A stretch of 64,000 bases of DNA from Tigriopus japonicus. Its lineage: Eukaryota > Arthropoda > Copepoda > Harpacticoida > Harpacticidae. The translations under genes were made by a program, and so were the position numbers. Under the pieces are notes generated by a model. The model had not been told where the DNA came from, searched no databases, and saw only the letters and a list, made by a program, of their open reading frames with translations. Position 1 is the first letter of the stretch, and each line of letters begins with the position of its first letter. Shown one piece after another: positions 26,601 to 38,600 of the stretch. The stretch spans positions 862,010 through 926,009 of the forward strand of contig JAAGOF010000251.1 in the NCBI GenBank assembly GCA_010645155.1, in the 5' to 3' direction.

Positions 26601-29600
26601 TCTTCATATTTCGAGTCTTTTGGAGCTCAGCTACAATATTAAATATTATTGTGTTCAAAAAGTAAAAATTCACACTTGATTAATCACAAATTGAGGCTAA
26701 ATATTTACCAGAAGTACCCACAAATGTTTCTATCTCAAGATGGCGCTGATTGTCATTTCTCTCTTTGATTGAAGCTCAACTTTGTTGCCTTAAGAAGGCT
26801 TGCTCTGACGGCATAGTTGTTCATTTTGAGAACAAGAGAGGGCACCCTAGTAGGATGTGTTAAGGGCATGCTAAATCATGTAAGAGCCATCTAGGTGAAG
26901 CGAATGTTAGTTTTCTCTAAAATCCTAAAATCGAACAGAAGCTCACTGCAAGAAGTGGAGGTATGACCGCCATCTTCACTATGTGTACAAAAGAAAGTAC
27001 ATGGATGCTCGCACATCAAGATACTGTAGAAACAATACCTAAGGATGACAGGGCACTCTGCCAACCATTTTAATCATTGTCTACACACCTTAAAAAAAGT
27101 TTTAATCAAAAAGACATCCAACCTGTTTTTTTTTTTCGAACAACTTGGACACAGACTCCCATCTTTTCATTTAATGGTCTTTGGGTCTTTGTTGGACCTT
27201 GTTGTAATCAAATGCAACAACTAATTGCACCGATGAGAATTCAGAACAAAAGAAGGAATTTAGCTGGTCCTAGAGATAGTGGATGTGTTCAAACTCTCTT
27301 CTAGGCCACGGACGACGTGGGGACAATGCAGGTGGCTGTGATGAAACTCTTTAGCTATCCCAAGAACCTGAAGCTCCACTTTTTGTCAATTTCAGATTTT
27401 TGTCCAAGCTTTTGACCTGTCCAATCCTTTTGTACGTACCTTTTAATACCATTGTATCAGTGCTGCCTTCAAATTGCACAAGCTTTCTTGTAACACTTTG
27501 AGAGTGCCTTATCTTGGAGAGCGCCAAGATGTTGGCCTCAAAGGGTTTCTCCATGGAAACTATGATACCTTGACAAAATATCATGAGCAGAAGACTGATT
27601 TATAAGTGTGTTTCTCGATTTTGAGGGTCTTCATGTACACGAAAAAAAATTAAAACCATTTCAGGGATGTTTGTGGTCTTTTCAGACTATTCTGCAAGAC
27701 CCTGACCATTTCGCTCGATCATGAGGAGTTACCTTTTTATAGGAATATTTTGTTCAATAAAAATAAGAAAAGTTTTTCGATTATGATACAACGGACAGAA
27801 GGCGTTGCTTAAAGCACATAACAATCACGCAGCATCCGATGATCAATTGTGAAAAACTGGCTCTAATTTAAAGATAAACCGCCTCAAAAAATAGATAATG
27901 AGTAGCTTTCCGGCAATGGTTCAAACTACGCTATATTGTAACTTTCCACATTCCTCCTTCATTTCTTTTGACGTACAAATCCATTAGGTAAGCAAAGCCA
28001 TGAATAATTATGGCAAAGTCTTACTCATCCTGGTGGCGATCATCCACGTCAGAAATGAGTAAAAAGGTCTTAAGTGTAGCTTGTAAACGTACCCTACTCA
28101 TTCAAAAACAGAACTAGAGTCACCTTCATAAATTTACGTCATCATCTCTTTAAGAAGTAGTCATCTAAACAAGGAAAATCATTCACCTCACGATTCATTG
28201 CTTTGATCCCTCGGCGACTCCAGAATCCCTCTTTACTGGAGACGTTGGATGAGAGCGATGATGGACCATTGGTGGTTCCTCCACCAGTGGTTCCACCAGG
28301 TGAAGTGTCCATGCCCGTTTCATCATCATCCAGAGGACAAAGATAGTCATCCTCGTCGTCTGTGGTCAAACCAAGTTCATCTCCGTAGGATTCATGGATC
28401 AGTTGCCACACTTTTGAGTTGGAAAACTGGAATAGAAAATGGAAGGGAATGGATGGATGCCTTTTAACTTTCTTTTTTTTGAGATTGAGCGATTGCTATA
28501 TTTCTAAAGGTGGTGCTTCTAGATGTATTTCCGGTACGTTTTGAGGGAAATGAAATTAAATTTTGAGTCCAAGGCGAATTTATTTACTATGTAGATGACA
28601 ATTTTACAGAAACTGGACACGGCAATCATGCATTTCTCTTAGACATTACTGGACACACAAAATCTGAAAGAAACGCTAAGATTTATTTGTTTTTATCTTA
28701 TCTTCAAACCTACAAAAGAAACCTCACAAAAGCTAGAAATGAAATGACGACAAATTCTCTGCTTTTTTACTTTTAATTGCTTTTATCTATTTCTTGATTT
28801 TACCATTGTGACAAATTTTGGGACCCCTGAATAAACCATCACCATCATCATTGAACCCTACGAAAAATGTCAGCCTATACGCCTTGATCAGCGCCTCTTG
28901 TGGTCAAATTGAAACATAGTTGCCAGATGGTTATTTGTGTTGTCACTTTTTGTGAAAACGTTATACCTCTTCTTCTTCTCCTTAGTAATTTTTTCCAAAA
29001 TATGCGATTTGGATAACATAATGCCACTACAAAGAAATATATACATGAAGGAAAAATCCTGAACTTTTGCATAAGGGGGGCATCAACGGAATATTATTGA
29101 CTCTAGTAGCTAATAAACATGTTTGAATTTGACCACAAGAGGCGCTGATCAGGGAGTATACGTTGATATTTTTTGATGGGTTCAATTAAAAACTTGCATT
29201 TTTTCCGAATAAGGTCAATCTTAAGTAATGAGAAGAACGATTTTAAAACCAAAAAACACCAACCCTCTTTCAGTTGAAAAGGCTCTTTCAGGGGTTTTAC
29301 GAGGGCAAAACAAGTTTAGACAGGATTTTTTCATAAAAAAGTAACGGCATATTCAATTGCCAATCTTTAGCTCGGTGAGTATTTTCGAACACTATTTGTT
29401 AAAAATTGTTCATTAGGCGAACAAACGTTGTTCACAATTAAAAAAAGTTAAGGTGTTCCGAAAACCCCTGAGCTGGATCTCATTTTCGGTAAATAGGAGT
29501 AGAAAAGGAGACAACTTTTTAGATTTTATTTCAGTTCATTAAAAACTGATTTTTTTCATTATTTTCTCTTCACACTGGTTGTCATGAGTAACAATATGAC

Positions 29601-32600
29601 TTCAATGCTACATTTTTGGAACAATTCAAACCCGTCCTTATTGGTATAAAAACACAAGAGCGAATTTTCTTTTAAAACTGTGCATTATTGTCTCATAGTT
29701 CTGAAAAAAATATATAACGATCTTCAACTCTTCAAAAGAATGACAAACACTACGACTACACACTACTAGTCTCAGAAAACCTCATCCATTTATCTACGGA
29801 TAATCTACGTCATATTTGCAGTGATGAGCATCTCATAAAAAGATGGGGAATCCACCTTAATTCCCGACGACTGATAGCAAACCTTGTAAATAGGCCCTAG
29901 GATGACATGTTTTGTGGAACCAGAACATGAATTAGACATTAACGTCATGTTCCATGAAGATCCAAAAACCGTGTGTCAACTTGGACCTCCAGAAAGTTTT
30001 TACCACCGTAAGTACATCTAGGTTTACTCACGGATTCGTGGGAACAGGATATACAAAATATAAGCCGTTGTGAATGTCTTTAAAACTTTTGAACACTACT
30101 CTTGATGAAAACTTTGAAGAGCGCCCTTGAGACCTTGAACTTTTCTTCTTGAAGGTTGGTTCTCAAATTAAAAGTAAACCCATCATCTTTCTTTCAACAT
30201 GGGCCAAGCAAAAATACCTTTGCCTCATCTTTAACAATTTGAAAAAATGAAGAGAATGTTACTTTCCATTCCCGGGCAACAGACTCTTCGTAATGTCTCC
30301 AAAATACCATAAAAGAGTTCCTTCCATTTTCAATCAGGACTCAATGGTCTTATCAAGGACAATGTATTCTTTTATTCCGAGCTTAACAAGCATATCTCGG
30401 CATTGAAGGATTATGTATGTATTACAAAGAAATGGGACTTAAGGCCTGTAAGGCCTCTGGACCCCTCTCTACTCTTCAAAGAAAATCATTTACATTCTAG
30501 TCATCACAATAGGACTTAAAAACGAGCGGGTGTTAATCCATGGGATTGTCTGAACAGATGGTCCACCCAATACAACCATTCATGACCAACATTGTTGGTA
30601 GGGCACGTGTACCTTGGACCACCTGACTCTCTTACATGTGCGATAATGAAGATTCCTTCTTCTTCCCAGCTTTTGTTCCCCCTTTTCCATTGCTCGAAAA
30701 AGATAAAAGTCTGTAGAGAAGTACAAAACGCATCGATCTTTTTCCGGACCAACCAAATGAATCAGGGCTAGACATCATTGGTGTTTCGCTCGAGTTTCCT
30801 CTTGCCCTAATTCAATTATCCTACCCATCTTTAGGTAGGTCTTAGTGGACGAACACTAAACAATGAATGAGCTTCTTACCTCTTCAAGCATGCAGTTTTG
30901 CCAGATCTTCATGGCTATATTGAAGGTCTTATCTCTGGAGGTGAATGAGGCGAAAAAATATTTGTCTTTGGTGGTGGTGGTAAACTGAATGGCATTGGGA
31001 ATGACCAATGCCGTTTTCTCTTTGGTAATGCCCACGATCTCACTCCATCTGAGTACGACCTACAATTGCCAGAAAAATAAGTTATCATGATACTGTGTCA
31101 TTAACAGTGACAAAATGAAGGGCCTTAAACTTGAGAAGGCGGCCATGATAAAAGTACGAAGAACTTACGGATGTCTCCCAAGTGAAGATATTAGCATAGA
31201 AGCACAAGTAATTGGATGTAAAGTAGATCCTCCCTTGGATTAGGATGTCCTTTTGTAACGCACACGAGTACTCTGGAAAAGAGAATAATCATGAACCCAG
31301 AAGCCCTCTTCAAATATGCCCATGGGACCAATATCCTGGTTATGAAAAGTAATTTCTTGCGTGCTACCTACACCAAATGCATGTGTTCTTTAACCACTCC
31401 TATTCAAAAAAGAACTCCGTTACATAATCCAAAATCTCTTGTTCCAGAATATTGGAATAGGATATATGTATTGCTTACCAACGATGAGTCGCTCATTGGA
31501 TGGAACCATAGGGAAGATCTTCTTAAAAGTCTGAGACCGGGACTTATAATTGGGATTAATAGCACTGAACCAAGGCTTTTTCTGACTAAAAGTTTTCTTG
31601 CGACGGTCTTCCAGACGACTTTGAGTGGAACAACTCCCCGCTAAAGATCCACTTTCCGTGTCATTCAATTCGGATCTCAAGGATTCGGGAACTTCTTCCA
31701 TTGTCTTTGATTGTGCTTGCTCATCTGGACCATCTGGACACGAGAGTGTTATCTGGAAGTCAATTTATAGTTGATTTTAATATGGGTGGAAAATTTGAAA
31801 AACCATTAATGTCAAGGTCATACGTCAATGTTGGAAGTATGGCGGTTCATTTTTAAGGTTGAGTTGGCAGGAGTCATTGAACCAATCTCAAATTGCACCG
31901 GTTCCGAAGTTGAGGTGTTTGACATTTGACGACTGATTGAATGTAATGGTTTCACAACGCTAGAAAGCAATAGAAAACAAACATAAATCATAGTTAATGT
32001 TTATCTTGTGGATTAGAGCCACTATAGCAAAATAGTATGCACATGAGATAAGTTTTGAAAGTTTTTATAAGCACAACCCTTGGATGAAAATTTAAAACAA
32101 GTACAACATATTCAGAAAACTTCCAAGATTCACAAAACTATTTTCAAATTAATGTAATTTTTCAATTTTTGGTGTTCTTTCCTTTGTATTCCCCAATTCA
32201 GTAACCGTGGTTCTAATGTGGACTTTTAAGACCAATTTAGGAACGAGATACGAGGATGAAAAAAGGACATTTCATCAAACGAGACATATTACTCTATTTC
32301 CTGCTGTCATTTGACACAATGAACAAAATTGCGAGGATCCTAAATTATTAAAAACTATGAATTTCATATTAAAATAATGTTTAGTTCCGAAAAGGGTCTT
32401 TAAACTTCCGACACATTTTTTTACACAAAATAGGCAAAGGTTGAGTTCATTCTTGAGCATAGTTACACGTTAATCTTTCCGCAAAAATGACGTGACGTTT
32501 TGCTTAGCCAATGCATTTCATTCAAACGATAGAATGCGACCACCCAACATGCACATTAGGTAATCGTAAGATAAACATAATAGCACCCACGGACGATTGA

Positions 32601-35600
32601 TTAATTAAGAAACAATCAATCAAAGGCAGGTGGTCTCTTTTTGAGAGCTTAACTAACGATAACCCGTCTCCTTCCAGGTGTTTGATTTTTAAACTATCAA
32701 GGACCTCATACAAAGAGATTTCTCACGGGGGATTTTAAAACATCCTTGCTCCCATTAAACTCACGTGGATCCAGATCCAAACCGGGTACGAATCTTTCCA
32801 GGCTTTTTCATGATGCATTCAATCAAGCTCCAATGTCGTAACAAAGCTCTCTTTGGTACTAGAGCAACACGCCACAAAACAGGATGAAGTTCAGGATTGG
32901 ATCAGAAATTAATGCAACAGAGCAGCAATCCTCAATCACTTTGAGCCCAACTGATTTCGATTTCCCAGTCCTTGCAGTTGTTGTTGTCGACGTCGTCTCA
33001 CTACTGTGTGAGTGACCGAAATATTCCAAACGAGTTTTATTTTAAAGTCCTAGCCGTTGTGATGCTATGATTTCGTCCATGTCCCTGCTAATCGGATACA
33101 CAAACTGTGGACACGCACACTGAATTTTATCTTTATTCTTTAGCTTTAGATAGTAAGAAGAGGTACAGGTGTTATTGGCGATGAAAATGACACTTCTTTG
33201 GAGGTGGCAAACATGCCTGTCTTGCCATTCACGTTCAACAAGTTGTGAGGAAACTGAAACTTTTCTTATTTCCATGAGGAAAAAAAGGCCATGTCGAAAC
33301 TTTTGACGTCATTCTACTTGTGCTCACGTTGAAGGAGAAGGAACAACTAAGCATGCCGCTCCAACTTTGACCAATCCATCAAAGAGATAATCTATTGAAA
33401 GTAGATTTGTCGCATTTGATAAAACCTCGTGAGAGCATGGCTATAAAAACACACACAATCAATGCCCCGGCCTTTATTCAGCCTTCACACTAAGCGAAAA
33501 CCAATTGTGGATTTTAGCGCAAGCTTCAAAATTTACCATTAGATGGCGCCACAACAGGGGCAAAGTCATGGGAGAATAGAGCGTAGATATTTTTTAACTT
33601 GATGTGAACCTTAGTGGTTGAGACTAAAATGCCATTTTTCATCATATTTTCATCCTACTCGACCTTGGGAACAATGTCTATAAGAAAGAATATCGCCAAG
33701 TCATACTGTTTGATCCTAAATTAAGGCCAAAGATTGATTCAAAATGTGAAAGACTAGTTTCTGCCGCTAGATGTCATTGAATGTCATTTCATTGGTACGT
33801 ACGTGGAATTGCTGTTCAAGATGTTCGGCTTCCTCTGGACAGGCCTCAATATTTTTTCATTGAAAGCCAAATTTTATTTCTTTGCAAAGCTACTTGAAAA
33901 CAAATTGATAGTTTTTCGTAGGGTTTCTGAGCAAAAAAAGCTCAAAATTATTTATTAAGTATATGAATAAAAGAAATACTCTCCATGTTGGCAAACTTGT
34001 TTAAGAGAAAAATTCTTGTTAAATTTTCAGTTTCCCTGAAAACTACCAGGGTAGCTGAATTAAGAAAGTAAGACAGAACATCAATTTGGTTGTATGAGTT
34101 ACTATTGATTTCAATTGTGGAGAATAGTGATCTATTTGGATATGAAGAAGAGTATTCACGAATGCAATTGTTGGAAGCATGGCATATTCTCATCTTTTTC
34201 AATGTGGGCACTAGGTAATTTACAATCCTTTGTGATTAAACACGGAAATAACAATCCTCCATGTCTTTTAAAATATTTTGGTAACCTTGAGCAATTCAGA
34301 GATATTTATTTTGGGTGAAAGTTTCATGTAAAATCAATAGATGACGTTACTAGCACTGCGTAGACGTTCCTTTCAAAACAATAGAGGTGCCATCTAGAGA
34401 ACAAAAATGCTTGTTTTCTCTAATAATCTTCATAGCCTTTGACTTCGAGGTTTCGAGATGAATAAACGGGAACAACTGAGATTTCTTTTTAGCCAATGGA
34501 CCCACAAATCATGCACAATTGATGGTACAAAATGACTTAACATTAACGTCGACGTCAGATCATACTAGATTTTGTTCTTTGTAAAGAAATATAAAAATTA
34601 GTGATGGACCGACAGGACTCTTAACCGAAACCGAAAGCAAAACTTCAAAACTATAAACAAACAAAATTCACTCAAAAATTTTTCATATCTATAGGACAAA
34701 AGAAGACTAATCAAATTTTGTAATTTCAAAAATAATTTTGTGTCAGACATCTTAAGACAAGAAAGAGTTAAATTTTGCTCTCAAACTCACGGTTTATTTG
34801 TGCATGTTTATCGATCTCTCGCTAATAAAAGCAATGTTTCACCAATGGTCTTAAAAGATACCACTAACTAAAAATCAACCCCCCCCCAAAAAAAAACACA
34901 ATTTTAAACAAATAAATTTCACTTTGCAACTGCTGCCTCTGAATCTGGCATGAACTGGATCAAACCGATCCCGAGTTATTATTCTTACCCATCTTTCGTG
35001 ACACTGTCTCGACCGGAATGTTCGCCATCTTTTTTCCGGCTCACTTTTGACGTCGTCGTCGTTGTTGTTGATATTATTGAGGATGAGGAAGACACTGGTT
35101 CTCCTGCCAAATCAGATGGGGAGGTCTTGGAATTGTGAATGGGCTCAGAATGTGTCACCAAGAGTGGACTTGAAGAGCTCGGACTCAATCTGGAACAATA
35201 AGCACGGCATGAGTTTCCACTCCTATTTTTGGCCTTGGAATATCCATAGAGATGATTCAATTCAGAGAACAATTGATAATGAATCTTTAATTTGCAGAGA
35301 GATCATGTAAACTCACAGAAACCGTCGCATTTGGCTTGTTACCACGACTTCAAGCCAGAATAACACATCTCTCAAGAGCACATGTCATGTCAGCGTGAAA
35401 CTAAAGGCCAGCCTTAGATCGAACTACTGCAGCAGTAGTAGTACAAGTACTAGTAACTGCAGGAGCTCACCATGCAAAGTTCGCCTTGAAGACAGGTGAA
35501 AAGCAAAACATCAGGCCTTCTTTCAATCTTCACCCACATGTGCTGTGAAAGCAACTCGAACGACGACGACATCAAGTGGAACATTTTTCATTTTTTCCAA

Positions 35601-38600
35601 CAATCAAGGCCAAAATGACGGGGACAAAGCTGTCTGCTCCAATCGCTCTTTTACGGTTCGTTCACGATGTCAGAGACAGCTTGTCTCGTGAGTATGGTGG
35701 AAAAAATGAAGTGTTCTTATCAATGAAGACTCAAAAATAGATTTCCATTTGGAAGCTTTACAAACGGAAGCTCACAGCTATTGATAGGCCTTTTGGCCTT
35801 GGAAAGGGCGATCAAAAACCAAGAGGGAGAACTCGAGAACTGTTTGGACGATACTTTGAACTGACAGGACAAATTTGATATGTCCAACATTTGACTCTAT
35901 GAAACGTTCAGATATTCTAATATGGTAGCTGAATATTTGAATAAATTTGATAATGATTCAGCTCCAAGGGTTGAAATTTCATGAATAAAACAAAAAAAAT
36001 CAGATGTCATAGTAATTGAATTGCCATTAATATTTAACGTGTTGGTCTTCTAGTGAATTCCAGACGTTTTGTGCATGAAAAAAACCGGTAAAGCTTGGTA
36101 CACTAAACCCTCCATTAAATGAACACGATTTGCACCATTTTTTGTTCATAAGTAGAGACAAAGAAATCCAAATTAACAAATTGGTTCATTTCCATTATCA
36201 TTTCAAGGAGATGGTCACTTTTCTGTAAATTATTTAATTTTATAAGGCCACACAAGGGGTCCATTTCGACATTGGCAAAGCATTGCGAAATACTGCTGAA
36301 TTAGGAGAAGAATAAGCAGAGACGTATCTCATTTTAAGTGTTCTTCTAAAGTTTAACATTTTTCATTAATGTCATGCATGACCTTCACTTTTTAATGCCA
36401 TTTTCCATTGTCGAATATGGTTTGTTAAAGTTGAGCTCGCAGTTCGTTTTTTGATGCCAAAAATTAGGTAGAAATTTGCCAGATTTTGAACTTAAGATCT
36501 TGTGTCATTAGTAGAGCCAAATTTCCCTAGATTTAGGAATGTCCTAAATTTTCAGTCAAGGCTAAAAACAAAAGTAAGTAGGTCTTTTATGATAAAAAAG
36601 TGATCCACTTATTGACGTATTCGCTAATCAAACGGATTGCACAAAAATATTGTGCATAAAATGCCTAGTTGTAAATAAATGCAAGTTTTGCTCTCCACTT
36701 TGAGGCATCCAAAAAAAATGATCGTTCAAGATTCCAATTCACTTTTCAAGCGATTTTTTAAATTATGTCCAAGAAAAATGCGAAAGAAAACTAAAAAAAT
36801 ACTGCATTTTATTAAATTTTCAATAAAATACTGTGGAGTGGAAATATATTTTTTGCTTGTCATATTTCTATTTGACCTTGATTGGATTTTCTTCGGTTGT
36901 AACGTAAAGCCCGACCGAAAAGAGGAAGGATTGTGTAAATTATTACAGGGAGCGCCACTTAAAATCGGACAGAGTTTTGATGAAGCCCAGCAATGCCAAT
37001 TTCAATTTTAGCGTGAAGACCCCCCAAATCCAGTTCATATGCCAATCACTTGTTATTGCGTATTTTGAGGGGATTTGGAGCCTCTAGCTGTTTCAGCAAG
37101 AAAAAAGGCAACCAAGAAATATACCTGTAACAAGATCATAACATCGTTCAAGAAATTGTTAGGACCATTGTTTCAAGGCTTCGTGAAGCGAAATTAACCA
37201 GATCTTAATCCAAGAACTTATTCATTTCGGCCATTCTAGAGAAAATGGTGGGGATTAAAGGTTCAAAAAATGTGGCTTCCTTGGTAGCAACCTTTAGGGC
37301 TACATGGACTAAAATTCCAGCAGAGCAGGTGCAGATCATTAGATCATATGCAGAGAGTAGATTCAAGGTCGTGGTTAAAAACAAGGGCCTCTTTGTTGAA
37401 TAACTTAGTAATAGATCTGTGAACGATTGTTCCAATCAACATCATTTGTAACAAAGGCTTTTTGATTTGATGGCTAAGTTCCCTCAAATTAGCAATTCTT
37501 CTTGTCCGATTTTAAGTGGTGCACCCTGTACTTCTTTCTAGCAAATTTACAACTTTTTCTTTTCAAGGATCTGATCTTATCTGATCCACAAGTCTGGTTT
37601 ATCTATTTCCAAGGCAAAACTTTGGACAAATTCATGAGCCCCCAATAGTGCCCCAAAATTGTCGATTTGCTTTGCAATTTCGATTGCTAGTCCACAGCAA
37701 AACAAGCGCTATCAATTTCAGCGGATAAAAAGTACAACTCATGCCTCATTTAGAATTTCAGCAGCGTTGATTTTAAAGTCTTTCGAAGCACAATCAAAAT
37801 ATGAATCACCCTTCCGCTTTTTCTATTATCCTGAACAAGTCTGTTCTATCGATACCACCAGATCACCAAGAAGTCTTGAAAAACAAACGAATATTGTCAT
37901 CACAAGATTTTCAGTGAATTTTTATTTGAATTGCGCTCAATGACCCGATTTAACGTTGTAGCATCAAAGATGTATGTTAAAAGGTCTTGAAAATTGGAAG
38001 TCTGTTCGATGAAATTATTAATATTCATACTTTTTAGACTGGGGTGAATCCTTTGACACTTGTGTCATGGTGAACATATTATGGGCTCTATAATGCCACG
38101 TTACATTGCGCTTATCGAACGTGATTAAGTGGACACTTGTGTTTGCTCAATTGAAGCCCATTTCTCTTGATAAACTTGGTCGAATGCATTGCAATTCCTC
38201 GATTGCGTCAACCTACGTACAACAATAAAAGTCTGACTTGTCCATTTTTACGAGGTTAAAGCTCACATTAGAGTAAATGTGAACTTGTTTTTTGAAATGA
38301 AACAAATCTTTGAATTCCCACCTCAAGTATAATGACTGACGTTATAGTTTTGAAGTGATAGCAATTACTTTGGGGATTTGAATGCTCATGTCTGATGAAA
38401 AGAGCTTTAAAAACTTTTAAAAAGCCGAGAAAATACTTCAAAAAATAATCATGATTGCTTCAAATCCGCTTACTAATTTCATCACATTGTTTCGAAAATT
38501 GTTAAATGGTTAATTTCAAAAGCAGTTGAAATCTTTAAACAATCCCTTTCATGAAAAAAGCCACACAATTTCAATAAAATAATAATAATCTGAAAAAGCT

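Noticed and set aside
27351..27584. 77-codon minus-strand ORF as another Aster first exon
   Set aside because: Its GTACGT donor is phase 1, incompatible with the next Aster acceptor (exon 8, phase 0).
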